DNA from: Streptomyces bauhiniae
GTDB taxonomy: Bacteria > Actinomycetota > Actinomycetes > Streptomycetales > Streptomycetaceae
Length of the DNA: 64,000 nt
Direction: 5' to 3'
Assembly (NCBI RefSeq): GCF_004784475.1
Contig: NZ_SRRT01000010.1
Coordinates: 1-64,000, forward strand
Positions 50,577-59,706 of the stretch are shown in pieces. Under the pieces are notes generated by a model. The model was not told the DNA's origin and ran no database searches. It saw only the letters and a list, made by a program, of their open reading frames with translations. Every line of letters starts with the position of its first letter. Positions within the stretch are counted from its first letter, which is position 1. Made by a program: the position numbers and the translations under genes.

Positions 50577-50963
50577 ACTGCTAAGCCCCCCTCGGTGGTC
50601 GCGGCTCCCTTTACGCTTCGGGTCTGTCGCTCCTGCACGTTTCCCCTCGGTCCTGCACGAGTCCCCCGCCGTAAGACATCAAGATCGAAATCTACTGGCT
50701 CCCGCGGTCTGCCGGTGGCCAGTTCCACACGCGGTGCATTGTCGACATGACAACTTGGCGTGAAGCATTCGATCACGAAGGGTTGCACTCGTGGGGCGTG
50801 CAGGGAAGTACGCCTGGGCGGGGTGGCCAAACCGCATAGGGTGCGACGGGTCGGACGACCCCTGTTTGTGCAGGTGGAACGGGGGTTGAGGGGTGGTTGG
50901 GACCCCTCCGGAGCGATATTAGGAACTTGGCTGAAAACCAACGTTCGAGGGTGTGGAAACCGG
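50577..50963. promoter_or_regulatory. adpA upstream region
   Basis: No gene is seen in these 387 bases. This should be the adpA promoter and long untranslated leader. TGGCCAGTTC at 50716-50725 fits the AdpA site consensus TGGCSNGWWY perfectly, and TGGCGTGAAG at 50756-50765 fits it in nine of ten positions. The left part is GC-poor for this genome. Confidence 0.5.
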
Positions 50964-51209
50964 TCAGTCGACCGGTGTACTGGCTTCTCTGTGATCTGCG
51001 ACTCCCCGCGCCGCCTCCCGCAGCGAACGGCGCAGCAGCGTCCGGCAGGCGAGGGTGACGCCGGCCAGTCCCAGCCCCGCCCCCACGGCCGCGACCGGCG
51101 CCGTACCGCACCACAGCAGGACCACCGGCACCAGCACGCAGGCGAACACCGCCCAGCCGATCACCTCGCGCGCGGTGTCCAGGCCGGGCGCGGAGCGGGG
51201 TGCGGGCAT
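50964..51209 (-). CDS. Small membrane protein of unknown function
   Basis: An 81-aa protein with two hydrophobic helices (about residues 17-35 and 42-58) connected by a short loop, ending in a basic tail. It could be a two-helix inner-membrane protein. No family recognised. The start at 51209 is chosen over upstream codons that are low-complexity. It is encoded upstream of adpA on the same strand with a 387-base gap, so separate transcription is likely. Confidence 0.6.
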   Translation of the reverse strand: MPAPRSAPGLDTAREVIGWAVFACVLVPVVLLWCGTAPVAAVGAGLGLAGVTLACRTLLRRSLREAARGVADHREASTPVD

Positions 51210-51531
51210 CTGCGGGGCTCCCTGGGGGCTCTGGTTCAGGGGATTCAGGGGGTTCAACGCGCGGACGGCCGGACGGTCACCCCATGAGGGGCGGGTCCCG
51301 GCAAACCGCCTGTACGGGGCAGCGACCATTGCGTAAGGGGCGCCGCTCGTGCATGCTCCCTGGAACCCCTCGGGACCTCCCGGAGGGCCGCTCACGGAGC
51401 GTGTGCACGAACTGCGATGGAGAGGCTTGCTGCCGTACCCTTGGGGGTATGGGCAGGGGAAGACGTTTCCCGGACACAGCTCCGCCGCACGATGTCCCCC
51501 TTCATACAAGGATCACGACGCCGAGACAGCC
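51210..51531. promoter_or_regulatory. Divergent region with CsoR-like palindrome before the stress-protein gene
   Basis: No gene is seen. The region is divergent between a small membrane protein and a universal stress protein. TACCC-TTGG-GGGTA (51436-51449) is a near-palindrome similar to copper-sensor CsoR operators, flanked by further pairing bases (CTGCC/GGCAG). It is about 82 bases from the ATG at 51532. Confidence 0.4.
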
Positions 51532-52059
51532 ATGGCCGGTCACGAATTCTTCGAACCCGCGGACCGCAAGCGGCCGGTAGCCGAACCCACGGCGACCGAC
51601 CCCCTGGCGGCATCAGAGGCACGCCCTTCCTGCGATCCCGCCTTCCGGCACGGAGTGGTCGTCGGCTTCGACGGCTCCACCTCCAGCGAGCGCGCCCTCG
51701 CCTACGCGGTCGGCATGGCCCACCGCTCCGGCTCGGGTCTGATCATCGTCCATGTGGCCAACCGGCTGCCGACCACGGTGTGGGCCGGCTGCGAGCCGCC
51801 CGTCTTCGTGGACGTCCCCGACCACCGCACCGAGGTGCTCGGCCTGGAACTGGCCTGCGCCGACCACTTGAGCGAGGTGCCGTGGATTCTGGTGGAGCGC
51901 GGCGGCGACATCTGCCATGAACTGGAGGAGGTCGGGCGGGAGTACGAGGCGGACGCGATCGTCGTCGGCTCCACGCACGGCATCGCGGGGCGGATCTTCG
52001 GCTCCGTGGCCGGACGCCTCACCAAGCGGGCCCGGCGGCCCGTCATCGTGATCCCCTGA
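51532..52059 (+). CDS. Universal stress protein
   Basis: A 175-aa single-domain Usp. The fold begins VVGFDGSTSSERALAYAVGMAHRSGSGLIIVHVA and ends with AIVVGSTHGIAGRIFGSVAGRLTKRARRPVIVIP, which contains the GSxxG ATP-binding loop typical of the ATP-binding Usp group. A disordered N-terminus of about 35 residues precedes it. It is a soluble stress protein with no predicted enzyme function. ATG at 51532 is preferred: the longer frame to 51349 is non-domain sequence. Confidence 0.88.
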   Translation: MAGHEFFEPADRKRPVAEPTATDPLAASEARPSCDPAFRHGVVVGFDGSTSSERALAYAVGMAHRSGSGLIIVHVANRLPTTVWAGCEPPVFVDVPDHRTEVLGLELACADHLSEVPWILVERGGDICHELEEVGREYEADAIVVGSTHGIAGRIFGSVAGRLTKRARRPVIVIP

Positions 52060-52217
52060 GCCTCAACTTCCCCTCAGGACGCCCCACTTCGCGCTCTGTG
52101 AAGCTACTCGCGCGTAAAAGTGTTCCCGCCCCCCTGCCGGGCATACAACAGCCGACGCCGCAGGCGAGTCGTGCTGCCGGCCGGTGGGTGACGGCCACCG
52201 GCCGGGCACAGCGGCAC

Positions 52218-52259
52218 AGAAACGGACCCCCACGAAGGCTCGCGCGAGGGTCCGTTTCT
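52218..52259. terminator. Hairpin terminator downstream of glmS
   Basis: A perfect 12-base-pair stem (AGAAACGGACCC / GGGTCCGTTTCT) with an 18-base loop, extended by CACAG/CTGTG with a bulge. It lies between the convergent glmS and universal-stress-protein genes, and ends TTTCT on both strands. Confidence 0.75.
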
Positions 52260-52289
52260 CTGTGTCCGGGGGAGATCTACTCCACCGTC

Positions 52290-54107
52290 CTACTCCACCG
52301 TCACCGACTTCGCCAGGTTGCGCGGCTTGTCGATGTCGCGGCCCAGGACCTTCGCCGCGTGGTACGCGAGGAGCTGGAGCGGGATGCCCATGAGGATCGG
52401 GTCCAGCTCGTCCTCGTTCTTCGGGACGACGATGGTCCGGTCCGCCTTCTCCTGCTCCTGGTGCGCGACCGCGAGGATCTTGCCGCTGCGGGCCTTGATC
52501 TCCTCCAGCGCGGCGCGGTTCTTCTCCAGCAGGTCGTCGTCGGGGACGATGGCGACCGTCGGCAGGGCCGGCTCGATCAGGGCCAGCGGGCCGTGCTTCA
52601 GCTCGGAGGCCGGGTACGCCTCGGCGTGGATGTAGGTGATCTCCTTGAGCTTCAGGGACGCCTCGCGGGCCACCGGGTAGCCCCGGACGCGGCCGATGAA
52701 GAGCATCGAGCGGCTCTCCGCGTACTCCTCGGCCAGCTCACGGACCAGCTCCTCCTGCTTGAGGATCTCGGAGATCTGGGCGGGCAGCTTGCGCAGGCCC
52801 TCGATGATCCGCTTGCCGTCGCGCACCGACAGGTCGCGGGTGCGGCCCAGGTGCAGCGCGAGCAGCGCGAAGGCGACCGTGGTGTTGGTGAAGCACTTGG
52901 TGGAGACCACGCACACCTCGGGCCCGGCGTGCACATAGATGCCGCCGTCGGCCTCGCGGGCGATGGCCGAGCCGACCACGTTGACCACACCGAGGACGCG
53001 GGCGCCCTTGCGCTTCAGCTCCTGCACGGCGGCCAGCACGTCGTACGTCTCACCGGACTGGGAGACCGCGATGTACAGGGTGTCGGGGTCGACGACCGCG
53101 TTGCGGTAGCGGAACTCGGACGCCGGCTCGGCGTCGGCGGGGATGCGGGCCAGCTCCTCGATCATCTGGGCGCCGATCATGCCCGCGTGGTACGAGGTGC
53201 CGCAGCCGAGGATCTTCACCCGGCGGATGCGGCGGGCCTCACGGGCGTCCAGGTTGAGGCCGCCCAGGTGCACGGTGGAGAAGCGGTCGTCGATGCGGCC
53301 GCGCAGCACGCGGTCCACGGCGTCGGCCTGCTCGTGGATCTCCTTGTGCATGTACGTGTCGTGGCCGCCCATGTCGTAGGAGGCGGCCTCCCACTCCACG
53401 GTGGTGGGCTCGGCGCTGGTGCGGGTGCCCTCGGTGGTGTACGTACGGAAGTCGTCGGCCTTCAGGGTGGCCATCTCGCCGTCGTCCAGGGTGACGATCT
53501 GGCGGGTGTGGGTGACCAGCGCGGCGATGTCCGAGGCGACGAACATCTCCTTCTCGCCGATGCCGAGGACGACCGGGGAGCCGTTGCGGGCCACCACGAT
53601 GCGGTCGGGGAAGTCGGCGTGCATCACGGCGATGCCGTAGGTGCCCTCGACCACGCGGAGCGCCTCGCGGACCTTGTCCTCCAGCTTCTCGGCGCCCGCG
53701 CGGGCGACGAGGTGGGTCAGGACCTCGGTGTCGGTGTCGGAGAGGAACTCCACACCGTCCGCCTCCAGCTTGCGGCGCAGGTCGGAGGCGTTGTCGATGA
53801 TGCCGTTGTGGACGACGGCGACCTTGTCGTCGGCCGACATGTGCGGGTGGGCGTTCACGTCGGAGGGGGCGCCGTGGGTGGCCCAGCGGGTGTGGGCGAT
53901 GCCGGTGGTGCCCTTGAAGCGCGCGGGGACCTTGGCCTCCAGGTCACGGACCCGGCCCTTGGCCTTGACCATCTTCAGCGCGGCCGACTTCGGGGAGGAG
54001 ACGACGATGCCCGCCGAGTCGTAGCCCCGGTACTCCAGGCGCTGGAGGCCCTCCAGCAGCAGGGGAGCGACGTCCCGCTTACCGATGTATCCGACAATTC
54101 CGCACAT
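52290..54107 (-). CDS. glmS: Glutamine-fructose-6-phosphate aminotransferase GlmS
   Basis: A 605-aa glucosamine-6-phosphate synthase. Cys2 (MCGIVGYIG) is the glutaminase nucleophile; the N-terminal Ntn domain includes HTRWATHGAPS. Two SIS domains follow with VKILGCGTSYHAG and VSQSGETYDVL, and the ending ALGRDIDKPRNLAKSVTVE has the substrate-channel C-terminus. It makes GlcN6P for wall precursors and for chitin-related metabolism. No ribozyme structure is evident upstream. The downstream hairpin ends the transcript. Confidence 0.97.
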   Translation of the reverse strand: MCGIVGYIGKRDVAPLLLEGLQRLEYRGYDSAGIVVSSPKSAALKMVKAKGRVRDLEAKVPARFKGTTGIAHTRWATHGAPSDVNAHPHMSADDKVAVVHNGIIDNASDLRRKLEADGVEFLSDTDTEVLTHLVARAGAEKLEDKVREALRVVEGTYGIAVMHADFPDRIVVARNGSPVVLGIGEKEMFVASDIAALVTHTRQIVTLDDGEMATLKADDFRTYTTEGTRTSAEPTTVEWEAASYDMGGHDTYMHKEIHEQADAVDRVLRGRIDDRFSTVHLGGLNLDAREARRIRRVKILGCGTSYHAGMIGAQMIEELARIPADAEPASEFRYRNAVVDPDTLYIAVSQSGETYDVLAAVQELKRKGARVLGVVNVVGSAIAREADGGIYVHAGPEVCVVSTKCFTNTTVAFALLALHLGRTRDLSVRDGKRIIEGLRKLPAQISEILKQEELVRELAEEYAESRSMLFIGRVRGYPVAREASLKLKEITYIHAEAYPASELKHGPLALIEPALPTVAIVPDDDLLEKNRAALEEIKARSGKILAVAHQEQEKADRTIVVPKNEDELDPILMGIPLQLLAYHAAKVLGRDIDKPRNLAKSVTVE

Positions 54108-54132
54108 GTAGTAGCTCCCTCACCCTGGCTTC

Positions 54133-54426
54133 TCAGCCGTAGACCATGCGGCGCAACTGCCGGAGCGTGAGCTCGGGCGGCGCCACCGCGCGGTATTTCA
54201 GGTCCGCATCGATCCGTTCGAAGATCGCCGCGTTCTGCAGGCCCTGGGCCTGCAGTTCTCGGTGTCGACGACGGACGTAGTCCTGGGTCGTCTCGTCGAA
54301 GAAGGCGAGCACGTCCTGTATCACCCGCAGCGCCTCGCCCCGGCTGAGCGGGGTCGAGCGCGTCAGATGATCGACAAGTTCCTCGTGCACCCGGTAGATC
54401 TTCGGGTACGGGCGCCGGTTTCGCAA
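54133..54426 (-). CDS. Conserved small protein upstream of glmS
   Basis: A 97-aa basic protein. It reads KIYRVHEELVDHLTRSTPLSRGEALRVIQDVLAFFDETTQ ... PPELTLRQLRRMVYG and is mostly helical. I recognise no domain. The TTG at 54426 is the track start; a GTG 12 codons later is an alternative, and neither has a strong ribosome-binding site. It is 25 bases upstream of glmS on the same strand, so co-transcription is likely. The similarity in position to S. coelicolor genes suggests conservation. Confidence 0.65.
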   Translation of the reverse strand: MRNRRPYPKIYRVHEELVDHLTRSTPLSRGEALRVIQDVLAFFDETTQDYVRRRHRELQAQGLQNAAIFERIDADLKYRAVAPPELTLRQLRRMVYG

Positions 54427-54540
54427 GAATCGTGCCCGATTCCGGGCAGGCGACTGTTGGTGCGCTCATGGCGCGCTGTTCGCCCGGTGTCCACTTTCCG
54501 TCCTGGACGACGTTGCCCCAGGCCACGAGTTTTGCTGGTC

Positions 54541-56127
54541 ATGGACATTCCTCGTATGGGCGTACCCGAGAAGCTGGCCGAGCGGATGAGCATGGCCGAG
54601 CGGCACGAGTACCTGCGGAGCAGATTCTCCCGGCGCACCCTGATCAGGGGCGGTGCCGTCACCCTCGGCACCGTCGCGGGCGGCGCCTTCGTACCCGGCG
54701 CCGTGACCCCGGCCGCCGCCGCCACCCCCGCGGCCCCGGCGCCGCGTAGCACCGAGCACGTGGACGGCGCGCTGGCCGCCCCCTTCGGCCGCCACCTGGC
54801 CTGGGGCAACGACCCGCGCACCGAGGTGACCGTCTCCTGGCAGGTGCCGGTCGCCGTGCAGCGCCCCTTCATCCGCATCGGCGCCCACCCCTGGGACCTC
54901 TCCCGCAAGATCGAGGCCGAGGTGCGCGCCCTGCACACCCCGGCCGGTGTCGGCGCCAGCGGCGACCACACCCAGTACTACGTGCACGCGCGCCTCAGCC
55001 GGCTGCGCCCCGGACAGACCTACTACTACGGCGTCGGCCACCAGGGCTTCGACCCCGCCGAACCCCACCTGCTCGGCACGCTGGGCACCTTCACCACCGC
55101 CCCCGCCCACAAGGCGCCCTTCACCTTCACCGCCTTCGGTGACGAGGGCGTCGGCTACCACGGCCTCGCCAACAACGCCCTGATCCTCGGCCAGAACCCC
55201 GCCTTCCACCTGCACGCGGGCGACATCGCCTACGGTGACCCCGCCGGCGCCGGCAAGACCACCGACACCGGCTTCGACTCGCGCACCTGGGACCAGTTCC
55301 TGCACCAGACCGAGTCCGTCGCCAAGCAGATCCCCTGGATGCCCGCCTACGGCAACCACGACATGGAAGCCTGGTACTCGCCCAACGGCTACGGCGGCGA
55401 GGAGGCCCGCTGGTCCCTCCCGGACAACGGCCCCGACGCGGCCAACCTCCCCGGCGTCTACTCCTTCGTCTACGGCAACACCGCCGTCATCTCGCTGGAC
55501 GCCAATGACATCTCCTACGAGATCCCGGCGAACCTCGGCATCTCCGGGGGCACCCAGACCACATGGCTGGAGGCGCAGCTCAAGAAGTTCCGGGCCGCGC
55601 GGGACGTCGATTTCGTGGTGGTCTTCTTCCACCACTGCGCCTACTGCACCTCCACCGCGCACGCCTCCGAGGGCGGGGTGCGCCAGGAGTGGGTGCCGCT
55701 GTTCGAGAAGTACACCGTGGACCTGGTCATCAACGGCCACAACCACCAGTACGAGCGCACCGACGTGATCAAGGGCGACACGGTCACCAAGAAGCTCCCC
55801 GTCGGCGGCACCGCCTACCCCGAGACCGAGGGCGTCGTCTACGTCACCGCGGGCGCGGCCGGCCGCAGCCTGTACGCCTTCACCGCGCCCGACACCTACG
55901 AGGGGCACGAGAACGAGGTGGAGTCCGTCTCCTCCTTCGTCAACCTCAAGGACGGCAAGAAGCCCGAGACCGTCGCCTGGTCGCGGGTGCGCTACCTCGA
56001 CTACTCGTTCCTGCGCGTGGACGTCACGCCCGCGCCGAGGGGCCGGCACACCACGCTGACCGTGTCCGGCATCGCCGAGACCGGTGAGCGCATCGACCAC
56101 TTCACGGTGGCCCGCAGGGCCAAGTAG
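54541..56127 (+). CDS. Tat-exported purple-acid-phosphatase-like metallophosphoesterase
   Basis: A 528-aa protein with a twin-arginine signal (RFSRRTLIRGGAVTLGTVAGG; cleavage near AAAA). An N-terminal fibronectin-like purple acid phosphatase domain is followed by a metallophosphoesterase with FGDEG, HAGDIAYGD, YGNHD, FFHHCAYC and NGHNHQYERT motifs, which coordinate two metals. It should hydrolyse phosphomonoesters or diesters outside the cell. The ATG at 54541 lacks a clear ribosome-binding site; one five codons later is possible. It is divergent from the small gene, possibly sharing a promoter region. Confidence 0.9.
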   Translation: MDIPRMGVPEKLAERMSMAERHEYLRSRFSRRTLIRGGAVTLGTVAGGAFVPGAVTPAAAATPAAPAPRSTEHVDGALAAPFGRHLAWGNDPRTEVTVSWQVPVAVQRPFIRIGAHPWDLSRKIEAEVRALHTPAGVGASGDHTQYYVHARLSRLRPGQTYYYGVGHQGFDPAEPHLLGTLGTFTTAPAHKAPFTFTAFGDEGVGYHGLANNALILGQNPAFHLHAGDIAYGDPAGAGKTTDTGFDSRTWDQFLHQTESVAKQIPWMPAYGNHDMEAWYSPNGYGGEEARWSLPDNGPDAANLPGVYSFVYGNTAVISLDANDISYEIPANLGISGGTQTTWLEAQLKKFRAARDVDFVVVFFHHCAYCTSTAHASEGGVRQEWVPLFEKYTVDLVINGHNHQYERTDVIKGDTVTKKLPVGGTAYPETEGVVYVTAGAAGRSLYAFTAPDTYEGHENEVESVSSFVNLKDGKKPETVAWSRVRYLDYSFLRVDVTPAPRGRHTTLTVSGIAETGERIDHFTVARRAK

Positions 56128-56214
56128 ACCCGTACCGCCGGCCGGCATCCGGCTCGGCCGTCCCGCCGGACGGTTGCCGGCACGGGCGGGATCGATTCAG
56201 CGGATCTGCGGGAG

Positions 56215-56230
56215 AGTTGTCCCGACCACA
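56215..56230 (+). promoter_or_regulatory. Weak dre-like sequence at the hexosaminidase leader
   Basis: AGTTGTCCCGACCACA matches the 16-base dre consensus in 11 positions, notably the GACCAC half. It lies 17-32 bases before the GTG, overlapping the expected untranslated leader. DasR binding is possible but unproven. Confidence 0.3.
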
Positions 56231-56246
56231 TCCGAAGGGAGCGCAT

Positions 56247-57866
56247 GTGACACGGCACCACGGCACCACTCCCCGAACGACCCGAAGGACCCGAACGCCC
56301 CGAATCCTCGGATCGCTGCTGCTCGTCGCGGCGGCCGGTGTCTTCACCTTCGCCGCGAACCCCGCCGCGCAGGCGGCCGACCCGCCCGCGCTGGACCGGG
56401 TGGTCCCGGCACCCGCCTCGGTCGAGCCGGGCGGAACCCCGTACCGCATCACCCGCGCGACCGCCGTCCGGGTGGACGGCTCCGCCGAGGTCCGCCGGAT
56501 CGGCGCCTACCTCACCGGCATCCTGCGGCCCTCCACCGGCTATCCGCTGCCGCTCACCGACCACGGCGGCGGAGGCATCCGACTCCGCCTGCAGAAGGGC
56601 GACTTCGGCGCCGAGGGGTACCGGCTGCACAGCGGAGCCGGTGGCGTCACCATCACCGCCGCCGCCCCCGCCGGCCTCTTCCACGGCGTACAGACCCTGC
56701 GTCAGCTACTGCCGGCGACCGTCGAGAAGAAGACCGTCCAGCCCGGCCCCTGGCGGATCGCCGGCGGTACCGTCGAGGACCGCCCGCGCTACGCCTACCG
56801 GGGCGCCATGCTGGACGTCTCCCGGCACTTCCTCACCGTCGCCCAGGTCAAGCGCTACATCGACCAGTTGGCCCTCTACAAGATCAATGAGCTGCATCTG
56901 CACCTCAGCGACGACCAGGGCTGGCGCATCGCCATCGACTCCTGGCCGCGCCTGGCCGCATACGGCGGCTCCACCGAGGTCGGCGGCGGCGCGGGCGGCC
57001 ACTACAGCAAGGCCGACTACCGGGAGATCGTCCGGTACGCGGCCGGCCGCTATCTCGAGGTCGTCCCCGAGATCGACATGCCCGGCCACACCAACGCCGC
57101 CCTCGCCTCCTACGCCGAGCTGAACTGCGACGGCGTCGCGCCCCCGCTCTACACCGGCACCCAGGTCGGCTTCAGCTCGCTGTGCGTGCCCAAACAGGTC
57201 ACCTACGACTTCGTGGACGACGTGATCCGCGAGCTGGCCGCGCTCACCCCGGGCCGCTATCTGCACATCGGCGGTGACGAGGCGCACTCCACCAGCCACG
57301 AGGACTACGTGACGTTCATGGACCGGGTGCAGCCGCTCGTCGCCAAGTACGGCAAGACGGCCATCGGGTGGCACCAGCTCACCGGCGCCCATCCGGTCAA
57401 GGGCGCCCTCGCCCAGTACTGGGGTCTGGACCGCACCAGCGCGGCGGAGAAGGCGCAGGTCGCCGAGGCCGCGCGGAACGGCACCGGACTGATCCTGTCC
57501 CCGGCCGACCGGGTCTACCTCGACATGAAGTACACCAAGGACACCCCGCTCGGCCTGGAGTGGGCGGGTCTGGTGGAGGTACGGCGGTCCTACGACTGGG
57601 ACCCGGGCGCCTATCTCGACGGAGCGCCCGCCTCGGCGGTCAGGGGTGTCGAGGCTCCCCTGTGGACGGAGACGCTGAAGAAGTCCGCCGACCTCGAGTA
57701 CATGGCGTTCCCGCGGCTGCCGGGCGCGGCGGAGCTGGGCTGGTCACCGGCCGCCACCCACGACTGGGACGCCTACCGGGTGCGGCTGGCCGCGCAGGCC
57801 CCGCGCTGGGACGCCCTCGGCATCAACTACTACCGCTCGCCCGAGGTCCCCTGGCCGACGGGCTGA
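56247..57866 (+). CDS. hex: Secreted GH20 beta-N-acetylhexosaminidase
   Basis: A 539-aa exported enzyme. A signal peptide (AAAGVFTFAANPAAQAA) precedes an N-terminal beta domain (GH20b) and the TIM barrel. Substrate-site motifs include LHLHLSDDQGWR, EVVPEIDMPGH and the catalytic Asp-Glu in IGGDEAHS, where Asp orients the acetamido group and Glu is the acid. It releases GlcNAc from chitobiose. The GTG at 56247 has GAAGGGA upstream. The sequence resembles S. plicatus Hex. It is convergent with the des operon and separated by a hairpin; supply of GlcNAc links it to the chitin genes earlier in the window. Confidence 0.93.
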   Translation: MTRHHGTTPRTTRRTRTPRILGSLLLVAAAGVFTFAANPAAQAADPPALDRVVPAPASVEPGGTPYRITRATAVRVDGSAEVRRIGAYLTGILRPSTGYPLPLTDHGGGGIRLRLQKGDFGAEGYRLHSGAGGVTITAAAPAGLFHGVQTLRQLLPATVEKKTVQPGPWRIAGGTVEDRPRYAYRGAMLDVSRHFLTVAQVKRYIDQLALYKINELHLHLSDDQGWRIAIDSWPRLAAYGGSTEVGGGAGGHYSKADYREIVRYAAGRYLEVVPEIDMPGHTNAALASYAELNCDGVAPPLYTGTQVGFSSLCVPKQVTYDFVDDVIRELAALTPGRYLHIGGDEAHSTSHEDYVTFMDRVQPLVAKYGKTAIGWHQLTGAHPVKGALAQYWGLDRTSAAEKAQVAEAARNGTGLILSPADRVYLDMKYTKDTPLGLEWAGLVEVRRSYDWDPGAYLDGAPASAVRGVEAPLWTETLKKSADLEYMAFPRLPGAAELGWSPAATHDWDAYRVRLAAQAPRWDALGINYYRSPEVPWPTG

Positions 57867-57883
57867 CGACGCGGCGAAAGGGT

Positions 57884-57919
57884 ACGGGCACCCCGGAGGA
57901 CCGTCTCCGGGGTGCCCGT
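57884..57919. terminator. Bidirectional hairpin between hexosaminidase and desD
   Basis: A perfect 15-base-pair stem (ACGGGCACCCCGGAG / CTCCGGGGTGCCCGT) with loop GACCGT lies between the two convergent stops, so it can end both transcripts. Confidence 0.85.
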
Positions 57920-57936
57920 GGTCTTGGTACGGCCCC

Positions 57937-59706
57937 TCAACGCCCGGCGAGCGGGTTCTCCAGGGTGCCGATGAGCTGGAGCGCGCCGGACGGGTCGGCG
58001 AGGTCCACCATCTGCTTGTTGTTGCGGAGCTGGAGCCGGTTCAGGCAGGACAGGGCGAACTCCGGCGCGAACATGTCGTACCGCTCGAACTTCTCCGCGA
58101 GCTGCGGGTTGGCCTCCTGGTACTCGCGGGTGATCTCCGCGACCGTGTCCCAGAACCGGTCCTCGGTGAGCACGCCGTCCGCGGCCAGGTTGGCGGCGAG
58201 GAAGCGGAAGAAGCAGTCGAAGACGTCGGTGAAGATCGACAGCAGCTTCTTGTCCTCCGGGACCTCCACCCGGATGCGCTGCACCTCCGGCGGCAGGGCC
58301 GCGTCCGGGTCCATCACGGCGATCTCCTCGGCGATGTCCTTGTACACCGCGCGCCGGACCGCGCCGTCCTTCAGCACCAGGATGACGTTCTCGCCGTGCG
58401 GCATGAACACCAGGTCATAGGCGTAGAAGCTGTGCAGCAGCGGCACGTAGTAGGCCCGCAGGTAGTCGCGCAGCCAGTCGGCCGGCGTCTGCCCCGAGCG
58501 CTCGATCAGCGCGCCCGCGAACGAGGCGCCGTCGTGGTCGGTGTGCAGCAGGGAGGCCATCGTCGCCAGCGACTCGCCCTCGGCGAGGCGGGACACCGGG
58601 GACTCGCGCCACAGGGCGGCCAGCATCTTGCGGTAGGGGGAGTAGCGGTCGGTGGCCCGCTCGTACTCCAGGTGCCGGTAGCCGACGGCGGCCTGCTCGC
58701 GGATGATCGTGAGGCCGGTCGCGGAGAGCACCGGGTCGTTCTCGATCAGCTTGGCCAGCCAGTCGTTGATCGCCGGGGTCGCCTCCATGTACGCGGCCGA
58801 CAGACCGCGCATGAAGCCCATGTTGAGCACGGACAGCGCCGTCTTCACATAGTTCTTCTCGGGGTGCGTCCGGTTGAAGAAGGTCCGGATGGACTGCTGG
58901 GCCAGGTACTCGTCGTCGCCCTCGCCCAGGCACACCAGGTTGCGGCGGGCCACCTCGGCGGCGAAGGTCACGCTGAGCTTGTTCCACCACTGCCAGGGGT
59001 GGACCGGGATCAGCAGATAGTCGTCCGCGTCGAGCCCCTGGCCGGTGAGCACACCCCGGAACCGCTCCAGGGTGGCCTCGCCCAGCTCGCGCCGGAAGAA
59101 CTCCTCGTACTCGACGCCCGCGCCGGCGGTGAAGGCGGCGCGGGAGCGGTGCGCGGCCAGCCAGACCAGTTTCACCGGGCTCGCGGTCTCCGGCGCGTAC
59201 GCCAGGTACTCGTGGACGCCGAAGCCGAGCCGGCCGTTGTTGGCCACGAAGCAGGGGTGGCCCTCGGTCATCCCGGTCTCGATGTCCTGGAACGAGGCGC
59301 CGGCCAGTTCCTTGGCGCTCACGCGGGGCTTGGTCAGCTTGTAGCAGGTGCCGGAGAGGGTGGAGGAGACCTCCTCCAGGTACACCGGCAGGATCTCCTC
59401 GCTGAGCCCCAGGGTCTCCTGCAGCTCGATGAAGAAGTCCAGCGCGGCGAGCGGGAGTTCCTCGCCCTCGCGGTGCCGGGTGATCGAGTCGGCGTCCACC
59501 TGCCAGTGGTCCAGGCCCCGGCGGACGGCGGCGAAGCGGTACGAGGTGAGCTTGTCGTCGCCGCGGACGACGTACGCGTCACCCTCGGCCTCGGGGGTGA
59601 GCAGGCGCTCGTGCGCGAACTCGGCGAGGGCCTTGCGGATCAGCAGGCGGTTGGCCTTCTCCCAGCGCTCGGGGGAGAGGTGGGCCACGGAGTCGGCGAG
59701 GGTCAT
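57937..59706 (-). CDS. desD: Desferrioxamine siderophore synthetase DesD
   Basis: A 589-aa NIS synthetase of the IucA/IucC superfamily (type C). Recognisable segments are HPWQWWNKLSVTFAAEV, QQSIRTFFNRTHPEKNYVKTALSVLNMGFMRG and SFYAYDLVFMPHGENVILVLKDG. It joins and macrocyclises N-hydroxy-N-succinylcadaverine units with ATP. It is the last gene of desABCD, overlapping desC by 4 bases. ATG at 59706 starts the domain; longer frames read into desC. Confidence 0.97.
   Translation of the reverse strand: MTLADSVAHLSPERWEKANRLLIRKALAEFAHERLLTPEAEGDAYVVRGDDKLTSYRFAAVRRGLDHWQVDADSITRHREGEELPLAALDFFIELQETLGLSEEILPVYLEEVSSTLSGTCYKLTKPRVSAKELAGASFQDIETGMTEGHPCFVANNGRLGFGVHEYLAYAPETASPVKLVWLAAHRSRAAFTAGAGVEYEEFFRRELGEATLERFRGVLTGQGLDADDYLLIPVHPWQWWNKLSVTFAAEVARRNLVCLGEGDDEYLAQQSIRTFFNRTHPEKNYVKTALSVLNMGFMRGLSAAYMEATPAINDWLAKLIENDPVLSATGLTIIREQAAVGYRHLEYERATDRYSPYRKMLAALWRESPVSRLAEGESLATMASLLHTDHDGASFAGALIERSGQTPADWLRDYLRAYYVPLLHSFYAYDLVFMPHGENVILVLKDGAVRRAVYKDIAEEIAVMDPDAALPPEVQRIRVEVPEDKKLLSIFTDVFDCFFRFLAANLAADGVLTEDRFWDTVAEITREYQEANPQLAEKFERYDMFAPEFALSCLNRLQLRNNKQMVDLADPSGALQLIGTLENPLAGR

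Noticed and set aside
54108..54132. glmS ribozyme upstream of glmS
   Set aside because: The short upstream interval has no room for the ribozyme core, and a coding gene lies immediately upstream.
52098..54170. 690-codon frame opposite glmS
   Set aside because: Shadow of glmS; repetitive Val/Gly/Asp/Leu composition.
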